A stretch of 64,000 bases of DNA. Source: Opacimonas sp002292215. Lineage in GTDB: Bacteria > Pseudomonadota > Gammaproteobacteria > Enterobacterales > Alteromonadaceae. Shown in pieces: positions 26,505 through 35,870 of the stretch. Below the pieces are notes generated by a model, which was not told the DNA's origin, ran no database searches, and saw nothing but the letters and a program-made list of their open reading frames with translations. Position 1 is the stretch's first letter. Every line of letters starts with the position of its first letter. The stretch spans positions 2,418,001-2,482,000 of the forward strand of contig OX044360.1 of the NCBI GenBank assembly GCA_943846745.1, in the 5' to 3' direction. The position numbers and the translations under genes were made by a program.

Positions 26505-26998
26505 TATAAGGAAATATCCGTAGTTCTTTGTACTATAACGACGGCATGGGTAGCAATGCCTTCTTTACGTCCGGTGTAACCTAGACGTTCAGTCGTGGTT
26601 GCTTTGACATTAATATTGTTAATGCTGGTGGTCAGCACATTCGCAATATGCGTGCGCATACTATCAATGTGCGGTGCCATTTTTGGGGCTTGGGCCACAA
26701 TCGTAATGTCGGCATTGCCAATGCTATAACCTTTTTCCTGAACTAACGTGTAAACATGTCGCAACAATGTAGAGCTATCAGCTCCTTTAAATGCTGGATC
26801 AGTATCTGGAAAATGTTTACCTATATCACCCAATGCAACCGCGCCTAACAAAGCATCACATAAAGCATGTAACACAACATCCCCATCAGAATGAGCAATC
26901 AGTCCGGTTTCATATGCGATAGTTTGACCGGCTAAAATGAGGGGGTCAGTGCCACCAAATTTATGGACATCAAATCCATGACCAATACGGATATTCAT
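26504..26998 (-). CDS. ispF: 2-C-methyl-D-erythritol 2,4-cyclodiphosphate synthase
   Basis: A 164-residue MEP-pathway enzyme that makes the cyclic diphosphate. The zinc ligands are in G-H-G-F-D-V-H near residues 6-12 and the later H-A-L-C-D-A-L-L-G helix, with H-S-D-G-D-V-V just before. The C-terminal T-T-E-R-L-G-Y-T-G-R-K-E-G-I is the family signature. It overlaps ispD by 4 bp (ATGA) and truD by 1 bp. Confidence 0.96.
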   Translation of the reverse strand: MNIRIGHGFDVHKFGGTDPLILAGQTIAYETGLIAHSDGDVVLHALCDALLGAVALGDIGKHFPDTDPAFKGADSSTLLRHVYTLVQEKGYSIGNADITIVAQAPKMAPHIDSMRTHIANVLTTSINNINVKATTTERLGYTGRKEGIATHAVVIVQRTTDISL

Positions 26999-27705
26999 GA
27001 CAATCGACCTTGTTGGGTTAAATAAAATTCAGCCAAAGCTAGATCTTCTGGCAGCGTTATCTTGATGTTACTTGCCAGCCCTTGCACGAGTTGGACACGG
27101 TAACCTGCATATTCCATGGCTGACGCTTCGTCTGTGATCGTCAGGTTTTGTTGCTGCGCTTGTTCGATAGCATGCTGCAGTGAATGGGCGCTAAATAACT
27201 GCGGCGTTAGAGCGTGCCATAAGGTCTCACGATCTATTGTGGTGTCGATAGACCGTGAGCCTCGTTGTATTTGTTTCATCGTATCAATAGCCGGTTTGGC
27301 TAAAATGGCGCCATGTGCTGATGGTTCATCAATAGTGGCTAAGAGCTTATCAATATCGGTGTGCGTCAAACAAGGTCTGGCGGCATCATGCACCATCACC
27401 CATTGATCATCGGTCAATGTGGCTAACCCATTTAAGACTGAATCAACACGTTCGTCACCACCTACTACACATGTTATTTTCGGATGATTAGCAATGGCGA
27501 GGTGGGTAAATTGTTGATCTTGAGGATGTAACGCAACGATAACGGATTCGATACGAGGGTGGTTCACTAACAGTTCTAAGGTATGAGCTATGACTGTTTG
27601 ACTACCAAGCGTTAAATATTGCTTGGCGGTAGCTGCGGCCATACGAGAACCAATGCCTGCTGCTGGCACGATAACGGAAATTGGAGATACATTGGTAGTT
27701 AGCAT
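26995..27705 (-). CDS. ispD: 2-C-methyl-D-erythritol 4-phosphate cytidylyltransferase
   Basis: A 236-residue CTP-dependent enzyme of the MEP pathway. The nucleotide-binding loop is V-P-A-A-G-I-G-S-R-M near residues 14-23 with K-Q-Y-L just after. Other signatures are V-H-D-A-A-R-P-C near 105-112 and T-D-E-A-S-A-M-E near 190. It is the second gene of the ftsB-ispD-ispF-truD run; ftsB ends 19 bp upstream. Confidence 0.95.
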   Translation of the reverse strand: MLTTNVSPISVIVPAAGIGSRMAAATAKQYLTLGSQTVIAHTLELLVNHPRIESVIVALHPQDQQFTHLAIANHPKITCVVGGDERVDSVLNGLATLTDDQWVMVHDAARPCLTHTDIDKLLATIDEPSAHGAILAKPAIDTMKQIQRGSRSIDTTIDRETLWHALTPQLFSAHSLQHAIEQAQQQNLTITDEASAMEYAGYRVQLVQGLASNIKITLPEDLALAEFYLTQQGRLS

Positions 27706-27724
27706 AGTTTTAGCATGGTTATTA

Positions 27725-28015
27725 TTAATTAGTACTCTTGGGGATAATCCGGTAAAACGTTTCGCCTTCTTTAATTAATCCTAACTCATTACGCGCACGT
27801 TCTTCTATCGCGTCTAAGCCAATTTTGAGATCATTAATGTCTGCCGCGAGGAGCTTATTTCGTTGTAACAAATTGGCGTTTTGTTTTTGTCGCTGTTCAA
27901 CTTCCTGTTGTAATGCTAAGTAATCAGGAATGCTACGTTTGCCAAACCATAAGCGGTATTGCAATGCAAAGAGCAATGCTACTAATACCACTAAAATGAT
28001 TTTATTTTGCCACAC
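27725..28015 (-). CDS. ftsB: Cell division protein FtsB
   Basis: A 96-residue bitopic protein with an N-terminal transmembrane helix (about residues 4-20), a coiled coil at about 30-70 rich in Q, N and L, and the conserved E-E-R-A-R-N-E-L-G-L-I-K-E-G-E-T-F-Y region that contacts FtsL/FtsQ. The position upstream of ispD is conserved across gammaproteobacteria. Confidence 0.94.
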   Translation of the reverse strand: MWQNKIILVVLVALLFALQYRLWFGKRSIPDYLALQQEVEQRQKQNANLLQRNKLLAADINDLKIGLDAIEERARNELGLIKEGETFYRIIPKSTN

Positions 28016-28067
28016 AACAATACCCCTTATTAATCCAAGGTATTGTAAAGGGTTTAACGACTTTTGC

Positions 28068-29795
28068 CTAGTCTGAGAAGAGCTTGCCTTTAAGTTTGTC
28101 TAAAAGCTTATCTTTAATTTGCTTAGAACCGCCTAATTCACCACTCAAAAGTCCTTCTAAATCAGCCAGATCGGCGTTGGCCAATTGTAATAATTGAGTA
28201 ACTTGACCTAATTCACTATTAGAAATACCGAGTCCTTCAGCAGCCTGTGCTTGTAAGGATTGACGCAGTTCTGCCAACGGGCCTGCTTGATCGGCTAAAA
28301 TTCCATTGACTAAGGCTCTTCCTAAGCGATTATCTAAATCTGATTTAAGTGAAAAAACCGGCGCAAAGACATCACCAGAATATTTAGATGTCACTGTCAA
28401 TGAGTCTAATGTTGATAATGTTTGGGCTATGATCTTCGTATATTCATCACTTCCTTGTGCTTGGAGTTTTAATTTATCAAAAACAAAATCAGCCGCACCA
28501 GAAATAACATTGTCTTTCATCGTGACCGAGCCTTTAGAAAATAAAGAAGCCGTTTCAATTAATGCTTGTAAGCGTGGATCATCACTTACTGATAGATTAT
28601 CTAAGATTAACCCTGCAATATCCCATTGCTGCTGTGCATTAATGCCATTGGCTAAGATCTCAAAATTACCCGACATGGTTAGCGCTTGCCATAATTTTCC
28701 ATTACTAGCCTGCACATCAAATGTTGTGGGTATTTTGGTGATCATGTGTTGGTCGGTAATATTCTGCCATTGACTGGTAATGGTTTCAGCGCCAACATTA
28801 AGGTTTACTTGGGCTTGTTTAACCAGTAAATTGGGATATTTGGCATTTAAATCTATTGCTGTAACAGGCTCATCTGGTTTTTTCGCAAACATGGGAGTCA
28901 CAGTATTGATAACCATCAACAACGTTTTATTAAATTGCTGGGCTTTTGCACCAAACACCATTTGTGTCATTTGTGCTAAGGCATCACTATCGCCGGCGAT
29001 TGCGCCTTGTAATAATTGATAATCGGCTTTGGGAGCAGATTGTAGTAAGGCAATTTTTGCTTTGACAGCCGTATTTGCTGCGGATGCTAATGCTTTAAAT
29101 TCTTGGATATTGATTTTATCAGTTTTAATTTTGGCTTTGATGTCATCCCATTGCTTTTTAGCATTTAACAGGGCAGCAGGATCGTTGAAGTTAGTTTGTT
29201 TGAGTGTATTAAATTGTGCTTTATAAGCAGCAATATCGGCTTTAGTCGGCAAGCTCTTGGCTTTAGCTTGCAAGGGTTCGATGTACTTGGCTTTGGTTTC
29301 TTTGGCGGCTTTGACTGCCCCAGGCGTTTGTAATGCTGAGCGCGCTAATAATTCATCCTTGGTGGGGATGTCGTCTTTACTAGGGAGTCCAGCTAATATA
29401 TCTTGTAAACTTGGTCCAGGCTGACGATACACATCACCTGCTTGTGCACGCAGTTGGCTAAATGCCACTTTATCAATGAGGACATTATCTAAAATCACTT
29501 TTTGCGACAATAAAGGCATAAACTCGACATCAGCTCTGACTTGACCCACTTGAATTTGATTGAATTTAGGGGCATGCGTATCGGTGATTTCAATCCCATC
29601 AATCGTGATGGTGATAGGAAACAACGTATGGTTAATTGAAGCTATATCAACTTGTGCACCATGAGCATTGCCGATTTCTTTTTCCGCAATTGCCTTGATG
29701 ATGGAATTAGCAAAAAAGAAATAAACGATAATGATGAGAACTAAAATGCCCAATAACACTTTGCCAATTGTTCCGGCAATACTTTGAGAGGCCAT
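28068..29795 (-). CDS. TIGR03545-like membrane-anchored protein
   Basis: A 575-residue protein with one N-terminal helix (about residues 10-30) and a long periplasmic body. It starts with an AsmA-like section (I-D-G-I-E-I-T-D near 63-70, D-N-V-L-I-D near 103) and continues with helical K/A-rich repeats. The pattern resembles the uncharacterised TIGR03545 family, often found with a small TIGR03546 membrane partner. No such partner is visible here. The role is unknown; an envelope or lipid-transport function would be speculation. Confidence 0.65.
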   Translation of the reverse strand: MASQSIAGTIGKVLLGILVLIIIVYFFFANSIIKAIAEKEIGNAHGAQVDIASINHTLFPITITIDGIEITDTHAPKFNQIQVGQVRADVEFMPLLSQKVILDNVLIDKVAFSQLRAQAGDVYRQPGPSLQDILAGLPSKDDIPTKDELLARSALQTPGAVKAAKETKAKYIEPLQAKAKSLPTKADIAAYKAQFNTLKQTNFNDPAALLNAKKQWDDIKAKIKTDKINIQEFKALASAANTAVKAKIALLQSAPKADYQLLQGAIAGDSDALAQMTQMVFGAKAQQFNKTLLMVINTVTPMFAKKPDEPVTAIDLNAKYPNLLVKQAQVNLNVGAETITSQWQNITDQHMITKIPTTFDVQASNGKLWQALTMSGNFEILANGINAQQQWDIAGLILDNLSVSDDPRLQALIETASLFSKGSVTMKDNVISGAADFVFDKLKLQAQGSDEYTKIIAQTLSTLDSLTVTSKYSGDVFAPVFSLKSDLDNRLGRALVNGILADQAGPLAELRQSLQAQAAEGLGISNSELGQVTQLLQLANADLADLEGLLSGELGGSKQIKDKLLDKLKGKLFSD

Positions 29796-29887
29796 TCCAT
29801 ATTCCTTATTGAGTTAGTGTATTTATGCTTATAGTAATTGTGGCGTAAAATCGAAAAAAAGACAGTCCAGTTTTGATATTTCTAGCA

Positions 29888-31366
29888 TTATTGTAACAAC
29901 TGCGTCATTGCGGTGGCCAACATGCGTTGCATTTTGATCCCCGCATGGTTAACCGAACGATCTGAGGCTTCGGGATGTGAGGTTTGCGCAGCAATGGTGA
30001 ATTCACGCCCGCCTTGATAGTAAGGTAAACAAACATGTGCTAAAACGACATGCTCACCGGTATTTCGAGTTTCGCTTGGGCCCCAACCAATTTTTTGAAA
30101 GATTCGCCATTGTCCTTGCGTGGCATTATCAAGGATGCGTTTAGGATTGTTAACGGATTGTCCGGCAATCGCCTCCGCGATAGCTTGGTGCAAAATGCGA
30201 CTGATCCCCAATGCCATGCCACCTAGATCTTCAGGTTGCTGGCTAAGGGCTTGCTCACCATAAAATAAGGTTTCAATATCGATAGTTTGTAACTCGGGGT
30301 GTGCGGTTAGTGGATCACGACCATGTACAGCTAGACGTTTGAGCCATTCGGCTTGTGCTAGCGTGGTCATTGGTTTGTTGCCATTTAAGCCACATGTTTT
30401 ACAGCGATACCCTTGATAACCAGGATCATCTGTTGCTTGAGAAAAACTATTAATATTTACCACGGCTTGGGTCGTGAGGTTCAACCACGTCGGTGCCGAA
30501 GGCTCAAATGCAGTCGGGCCGTATGCGCCACGAAAACGGATCAATGGATTGTGTAATAGTAACCAACGATCATGAAACAAACTGGTCAAAAAATCGCGTC
30601 CAGCTACATTCGCAAAATAGGTGGCGATTGCATTGGAATTTCCATCTGCATTGGCACTCGGTTCATAAGTATTAATGCTGGTAATTAAATCGGATATACG
30701 ATGCGCACCCGCCATTGCATGTGCGCTCATACCTTGTTGACGGGCTTTGGCTAGCGCGCCAGTGTAGGCAAAGATTTTAGATGATGACCAAGGTTCATAT
30801 AGAGTGTCGTAGGTATTGTCATTACTGAGATATCTATATCCTAATTGCGTTTGACCTTGTTGTGTGACTTGACCAAAGTCGATCACTAATACTTTAGCGG
30901 CTTGGGCATCAATATTAAAAAAATCCCAATCGGATTTAACTCGATTTTCCCAATAAGGTTGGCTAAAGTCTGTGCTGATTGACGCAGCATACTGCTCAGT
31001 ATTGCGAGCGGTTAACGTACTGCAACCTAGCTCAGTTCGTTGCAAGTTCTGTGGTAAATAAGGTTTGATATTCATCATATTCGCATAATAATAATCAACA
31101 AAAGCATCTGATGGTGGTATGTATTCTTGTCCTTCTGTCATTTGTTTACTCGGAGACATAGGAGAACTAAATTCCGGTGGAGCATTAGACGGAGGTTGAG
31201 GTGTTGATTGTCCTGCTGCCGGTGATTGAGCGGGTGTGGGTTGCTCCTTGGGTGGAGCTGGTTGTGCTTGCTTGAGTGCTTCATCATCAATGATGATTTG
31301 CGCACTCAAAGAAGCGGTAGCGCCCAAGCTCAATATAAACACGCTTGCAATTATACGCCAACCCAT
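29888..31366 (-). CDS. Secreted serine hydrolase with beta-lactamase-like motifs
   Basis: A 492-residue exported protein of no family I can name. The start at 31366 gives a clean signal peptide (M-G-W-R-I to S-L-S-A-Q); a GTG at 31411 is possible and neither has a good ribosome site. After a Pro/Gln-rich linker the body shows motifs in the order of penicillin-recognising serine enzymes: S-S-S-K at 194-197 (SxxK), a helix with S-A-N (237-239) or N-S-N (243-245) in the SxN place, and K-I-G at 425-427 followed by a strand H-V-V-L-A-H-V, like the KTG strand of class A beta-lactamases. A C-K-T-C pair lies at about 322-325. It is divergent from nagK. The enzyme class is an inference from motifs only. 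Confidence 0.55.
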   Translation of the reverse strand: MGWRIIASVFILSLGATASLSAQIIIDDEALKQAQPAPPKEQPTPAQSPAAGQSTPQPPSNAPPEFSSPMSPSKQMTEGQEYIPPSDAFVDYYYANMMNIKPYLPQNLQRTELGCSTLTARNTEQYAASISTDFSQPYWENRVKSDWDFFNIDAQAAKVLVIDFGQVTQQGQTQLGYRYLSNDNTYDTLYEPWSSSKIFAYTGALAKARQQGMSAHAMAGAHRISDLITSINTYEPSANADGNSNAIATYFANVAGRDFLTSLFHDRWLLLHNPLIRFRGAYGPTAFEPSAPTWLNLTTQAVVNINSFSQATDDPGYQGYRCKTCGLNGNKPMTTLAQAEWLKRLAVHGRDPLTAHPELQTIDIETLFYGEQALSQQPEDLGGMALGISRILHQAIAEAIAGQSVNNPKRILDNATQGQWRIFQKIGWGPSETRNTGEHVVLAHVCLPYYQGGREFTIAAQTSHPEASDRSVNHAGIKMQRMLATAMTQLLQ

Positions 31367-31457
31367 TGAATATAAGGTTATTGGTTTAGCTATGTGTGGA
31401 TTCACGTGCACGGTTCAACCTGCGAATAAAATAAGTATAAACTCAGGATACAAATTT

Positions 31458-32390
31458 GTGACTCAAAAAGACACCCTTTTTATTGGTATTGATGTTGGTG
31501 GTACTCGTTGTACAGCGACTGCCTATTCATCTGATACTTGTCTGATTGCACAGGCACAGGCGCCTTCGGTGAATTTAGGGGTGAGTGTGCAGCGGGTCTT
31601 GGCCGCGTTAGATGATGTATTAGCTCAATTGTCGCAAACGCTTGAAAGATCTTTAGCGGATGTCTCAATCGGGATTGGTTGTGCTGGGTTTAGTCATCGT
31701 GTCGGTCGTGAACGTTTATTGCAATGGGCGCAAACGTATCCTAATTGCCATGTTACATCGGATATTCACATTGCTAGTTTGGCGGCGAATGCCGGCGCAG
31801 CTTGTGGTGTTGTGATAGCAGGTACAGGAACATGTGGTGCGATTTATCAGGATGGGCAATTGACTCAAGTGGGGGGACATGGCTTGTTACTCGGGGATCA
31901 TGGCTCTGGAGCATGGCTAGGCTTGCAAGCTGTGAAGCACTTGCTCGCTGTGGATGATGGCTGTTCAGTACCTACTTTATTAAGCCACGCAGTGAAAACA
32001 TTTAGCGCGGAGCGAAACAAGGACGGCGGAAAGGCGCCTTTGACATCGGTGCAATATTTTTCTAGTTATAACTCAAACGAATTTGCTCAACTTGCTCCAT
32101 ATGTATTTAACGCTGCGCGGCAAGGCGATACTCAAGCATTGCAAATGATTGAATCTGGGTTAGGGCATATTACTGAATTGGTTAATCGGGTTAGCGCAAG
32201 TCACACATTACCGGTATTTTATTTAGGCGGCGTGATGCAGCCTTATTTGGCGATTGCGCAAGCATCTTTTTCGCAGCATCCGCTGTTACAGACCGATCTA
32301 AAGCCGTGTATCCATCCTCCTGAGTTTGGTGCTATGCTTTTTGCGCGCCAAGTCAGCGATAATCTGCAGCTTATAAAAGGAACGACATGA
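31458..32390 (+). CDS. nagK: N-acetylglucosamine kinase, BadF/BadG family
   Basis: A 310-residue ATP-dependent sugar kinase of the BadF/BadG/BcrA fold, not the E. coli ROK-type NagK. Signatures are F-I-G-I-D-V-G-G-T-R near the start (phosphate 1), A-G-T-G-T-C-G-A near 116-123 and G-D-H-G-S-G-A-W-L-G near 140-149. The GTG at 31458 is chosen because AGGA precedes it by 9 nt and it starts just before the kinase core; the frame stays open further upstream into the divergent gene but without family similarity. It overlaps nagA (ATGA), which supports GlcNAc as the substrate. Confidence 0.85.
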   Translation: MTQKDTLFIGIDVGGTRCTATAYSSDTCLIAQAQAPSVNLGVSVQRVLAALDDVLAQLSQTLERSLADVSIGIGCAGFSHRVGRERLLQWAQTYPNCHVTSDIHIASLAANAGAACGVVIAGTGTCGAIYQDGQLTQVGGHGLLLGDHGSGAWLGLQAVKHLLAVDDGCSVPTLLSHAVKTFSAERNKDGGKAPLTSVQYFSSYNSNEFAQLAPYVFNAARQGDTQALQMIESGLGHITELVNRVSASHTLPVFYLGGVMQPYLAIAQASFSQHPLLQTDLKPCIHPPEFGAMLFARQVSDNLQLIKGTT

Positions 32391-33607
32391 ACTCATTTGG
32401 TAAAGCAAGCGATACGACTATATTTGCTGAATATGCCTTGATTGACGGTCAGTGGCGCAAAAATACTGTCGTGACTATCACGAATTCTAAAATTGCGTCG
32501 ATTATGTGTGATGTGTCATCAATACAGGCTCGTCAAAGTAGCTGGCAGGTTGAATATTTAACGCCTAGTTATATTGATGTGCAAGTGAACGGCGGCGGTG
32601 GAATTTTATTGGGAGAATACGTTACTCCAGATGATTTACTCACGGTCGCAAAGGTCCATCAAGCATTTGGTACTGGGGCGTTACTGCCAACCTTAATCAC
32701 TAATAACAGTGATGCGATGGAGAGAATGGCTGATAGTACTGCTGCTGTGATTGCACAGCAAACACAATCATATGCTGCGGCGAATACACATATTTTAGGG
32801 GTACATTTTGAAGGGCCTTGGTTGGCTAATGCCAAAAAAGGCATTCACTTAGCTGAGCATATTCGTCCACCCACTGATCGCGAATTACAGTGCGTTACTC
32901 GTTCCGATATCGGTAAAGTAAAAGTGACCTTGGCACCAGAAAGCGTATCGGTAGATGTGATCCAAGATCTGGTTGCACAAGGTGTAATAGTCAGCCTTGG
33001 GCATACGAATGCTGATATTGATACCACACTAGCGGCAATTGTTGCTGGGGCTTCTGGTTTTACGCATCTATTTAACGCAATGTCAGGTTTTACTGGACGA
33101 GCACCCGGTGTACTTGGAGCTGCATTAAGCAACCAACACACTTATGCCGGGATGATTATGGATCTACATCATGTGCACCCAGCATCAATTCAAGCGGCAA
33201 TTCATGCCAAAGGTCTTGCATATAGTGTGCTGGTGACTGATGCAATGGGGCATGTTGGCGCAGATGTTGATACCTTACCCTATTTCGATTTATCGATAAC
33301 TCGTACCGGAGATAAGCTTACCACGCCGGATGGTAGTCTTGCTGGCTCATGTTTAACCATGCATCAAGCGGTTTGTAATACGTTGACTCATTGTGATGTT
33401 ACATGGGAGCAAGCGATTGCGATGGCAAGTATCCACCCATCTAATTGGCTTGGATTAGACGATATAGGCGCGATCCGCGTTGGCTATATTGCGAATCTAT
33501 TAGGTTTATCCTTGCCACCAGTCGAGCCAGGTTTACCGAATACAATTTCAATAAATACACAGCCAACCATCACCCATCACTGGGTAAAGGGTCAATATGT
33601 CAAATAA
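32387..33607 (+). CDS. nagA: N-acetylglucosamine-6-phosphate deacetylase
   Basis: A 406-residue amidohydrolase that deacetylates GlcNAc-6-P. Signatures are D-V-Q-V-N-G-G-G-G near 65-73, H-F-E-G-P-W near 144-149 (metal Glu), S-L-G-H-T-N-A near 203, T-H-L-F-N-A-M near 227 and the catalytic D in V-T-D-A-M-G near 284. It is somewhat longer than E. coli NagA (382). It overlaps nagK by 4 bp and nagP by 11 bp, forming one transcript for GlcNAc uptake and use. Confidence 0.92.
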   Translation: MNSFGKASDTTIFAEYALIDGQWRKNTVVTITNSKIASIMCDVSSIQARQSSWQVEYLTPSYIDVQVNGGGGILLGEYVTPDDLLTVAKVHQAFGTGALLPTLITNNSDAMERMADSTAAVIAQQTQSYAAANTHILGVHFEGPWLANAKKGIHLAEHIRPPTDRELQCVTRSDIGKVKVTLAPESVSVDVIQDLVAQGVIVSLGHTNADIDTTLAAIVAGASGFTHLFNAMSGFTGRAPGVLGAALSNQHTYAGMIMDLHHVHPASIQAAIHAKGLAYSVLVTDAMGHVGADVDTLPYFDLSITRTGDKLTTPDGSLAGSCLTMHQAVCNTLTHCDVTWEQAIAMASIHPSNWLGLDDIGAIRVGYIANLLGLSLPPVEPGLPNTISINTQPTITHHWVKGQYVK

Positions 33608-34892
33608 TACCTCATCGCCTTCCACCGCCCTTACCGTCAGTATCTTGGGCGGATTATTTTTTCTATTCGGCTTTGTGACTTGGCTCAATGGTGCATTAGT
33701 GCCATATTTACAGCTCATTTGTGACTTAACTGAAACACAGGCGTTATTAGTGGCATCGAGTTTTTACATTGCTTATGTAGTGATGGCATTACCCATGTCC
33801 TTTGTATTGGATAGAATCGGCTTAAAACAAGGGATGGTGCTTGGCTTAGCGTTAATGAGTGTCGGCCTATTATTATTTATTCCTGCGGCATTTGGGCAAA
33901 CATTCGCTCTATTTTTATTGGCGCAGTTTGTTTTGGGTAGTGGGCTAACCATTTTACAAACGGCTTCAAATCCGTATTTAGTGATTTCCGGGCCCAATGA
34001 AAGTGCTGCAGCACGCATTGCGGTAATGGGTATCTTAAACAAAGCAGCAGGGGTGTTAGCGCCATTGTTATTTACCGCATTGGTCTTATCTGGTTTTAGT
34101 GATGTAAACCAAGCCAGTCTGTCCTTGCTTTCAGATACTGAGCGACAATTTCAAATTGGTCAATTAGCTGAGCAAATGGTTATCCCATATTTAGGCTTAG
34201 CAAGCATCGTAATGGTACTGGCATTAGGAATGGCAAAATCGCCACTATCCGCATTAGCTATACCCAAAGATGCACAATCATCTCGATCTTTATTCGATTT
34301 TCCACATCTGGTATTTGGTGTCATCGCCTTGTTTTTCTATGTTGGTGTGGAGGTGATCGCCGCTGATACAATTGGTTTATATGGCTCATCGTTAGGATTG
34401 CCAAATGTGACCGCCTTAACTGCTTATACTATGGTATTTATGGTGGTGGGTTATGTTCTTGGCTTACTTTGCATACCGCGTCTTGCATCGCAGTCCATCG
34501 TTCTGGGTATCAGTGGTATTACAGGTATCGTCTTGTGTATTATGATTAGCGTGGTAGATGTACAAAGTACCACTTTAGCTGACGTCCTATGGGGCTGGAG
34601 TGGGATCCCATTATTACCCAATCCTTTGGTGCTGATCGCATTATTAGGCTTGGCTAACGCGATGGTGTGGCCGACTATTTGGCCGCTAGCGATAGCTGAT
34701 TTAGGAGATTACACCGCACGTGGTTCAGCTTGGCTGATCATGGCAATCGCCGGTGGTGCAATTTTGCCACCGTTGTTTGGTCAGGTCGTCGCGCAAATCG
34801 GTTATCAAAGCAGTTATCTTACCTTAATCATTGGCTATGTGGTGATTACGAGTTATGGCATGCTGCAATACCAGCAACGCCGAGTTAGCTAA
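33597..34892 (+). CDS. nagP: Sugar MFS transporter, FHS family (NagP-like)
   Basis: A 431-residue permease with 12 hydrophobic helices of the fucose-galactose-glucose/H+ symporter family. Signatures are F-F-L-F-G-F-V-T-W-L-N-G near 20-31, Q-T-A-S-N-P-Y near 124-130 and a late W-P-T-I-W-P-L-A-I. In Shewanella a member of this family (NagP) imports GlcNAc. The overlap with nagA by 11 bp supports that substrate here, though glucose or galactose cannot be excluded from sequence alone. Confidence 0.82.
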   Translation: MSNNTSSPSTALTVSILGGLFFLFGFVTWLNGALVPYLQLICDLTETQALLVASSFYIAYVVMALPMSFVLDRIGLKQGMVLGLALMSVGLLLFIPAAFGQTFALFLLAQFVLGSGLTILQTASNPYLVISGPNESAAARIAVMGILNKAAGVLAPLLFTALVLSGFSDVNQASLSLLSDTERQFQIGQLAEQMVIPYLGLASIVMVLALGMAKSPLSALAIPKDAQSSRSLFDFPHLVFGVIALFFYVGVEVIAADTIGLYGSSLGLPNVTALTAYTMVFMVVGYVLGLLCIPRLASQSIVLGISGITGIVLCIMISVVDVQSTTLADVLWGWSGIPLLPNPLVLIALLGLANAMVWPTIWPLAIADLGDYTARGSAWLIMAIAGGAILPPLFGQVVAQIGYQSSYLTLIIGYVVITSYGMLQYQQRRVS

Positions 34893-34945
34893 CTGGGCTA
34901 AAAACATGTTAAAATTTTTTTATTATCAACTAAGTACATATATTT

Positions 34946-35815
34946 ATGCCTAATTTTACGACTGAGCCTTCTATATTTCGAACGGTGCGTTTTTGGTTAA
35001 TCGCTGTTGTAGTTACAATAATTGCAACCTACTTATTAACCGTCCGGTATGTTGATAGTCAATTAGCACAGCGTAATGACAACAATATTATTAACGATTG
35101 TCATAAAGTATGGTCAACTCGCGGCTTGGTCACTGATGTGGATAATCGATTAAATGATGCAAACTCGATTGCGTCTATTCAACTCGCTTTTGCCCAAGGT
35201 GCTAAAGGTGTCGAAGTGGATGTCTACTTTGATTTGGCGATGGACCGCTTTATTGTCAGTCATGACCGTCCTTATAATTTAAAAAATGGAGAGTTATTAA
35301 CGCTAGAAACATTGTTTAATACCCTCCAGCATCAAGGATATATTTGGTTAGATTTTAAAAAAATGACCCGATTAGATGAAGCAGGCGTGCAGCAAGCTGT
35401 TGCTCGGTTACAAGCGATTACAGCTGATTCTGATATGGCGCAGCGGATTTATGTGGAGTCTGAACATCCAATTAATTTAGCGTATTTTCATCGAGCGGGT
35501 TTTCAATCGTTATTCGATACTCAGCCGTTACCAAAATCATTTATCGGTACCGAGTTGATTCATAACCTGTATAAAATCATTTTTTTCTTTGGTGAATATT
35601 CTGTGATGGGCATTGATTATGGCGAAATAGATGATCCAGTATATAACGATATTTCAGAACGTGTGTTACAAAACGTACCGATGTTCGTTTACCATGTACC
35701 TGATAACCAAGCATTAATTACGAGATTAGCACAACAAGATAATGTTCGAGTGATATTAAATGCGAATGAGACTGTCGCTGGGTTTGGTGTGAGTGCTTGT
35801 AGTGAGTTGCAGTAA
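34946..35815 (+). CDS. GDPD-like membrane-anchored protein
   Basis: A 289-residue protein with an N-terminal transmembrane helix (about residues 14-33) and a glycerophosphodiester phosphodiesterase-like TIM barrel. Visible GDPD features are N-S-I-A-S-I-Q-L-A-F near 73-82, E-V-D-V at 90-93 (metal Glu and Asp) and S-H-D-R-P near 105-109 (second catalytic His). The first catalytic His of the H-R-G motif is replaced: the sequence reads S-T-R-G at 57-60. It may be inactive or act on another substrate. It follows nagP by 53 bp and converges with fadA. Confidence 0.7.
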   Translation: MPNFTTEPSIFRTVRFWLIAVVVTIIATYLLTVRYVDSQLAQRNDNNIINDCHKVWSTRGLVTDVDNRLNDANSIASIQLAFAQGAKGVEVDVYFDLAMDRFIVSHDRPYNLKNGELLTLETLFNTLQHQGYIWLDFKKMTRLDEAGVQQAVARLQAITADSDMAQRIYVESEHPINLAYFHRAGFQSLFDTQPLPKSFIGTELIHNLYKIIFFFGEYSVMGIDYGEIDDPVYNDISERVLQNVPMFVYHVPDNQALITRLAQQDNVRVILNANETVAGFGVSACSELQ

Positions 35816-35870
35816 TCAAACTCTGTATAAGGTTTGATCACTGCGCTAGTTGATACATTTAATGATCGTG

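Noticed and set aside
28306..28773. 155-codon plus-strand frame inside the TIGR03545-like gene
   Set aside because: Antisense shadow with no recognisable domain; the minus-strand gene has a clear signal anchor and domain layout.
31236..31457. Upstream extension of nagK by 74 codons
   Set aside because: It overlaps the divergent signal peptide region, has no kinase-like sequence, and the GTG at 31458 has a ribosome site at good spacing.
35815..35838. ATCAAAC/GTTTGAT hairpin as a terminator between the GDPD-like gene and fadA
   Set aside because: Only a 7-bp AT-rich stem with a 10-nt loop and no U-run.
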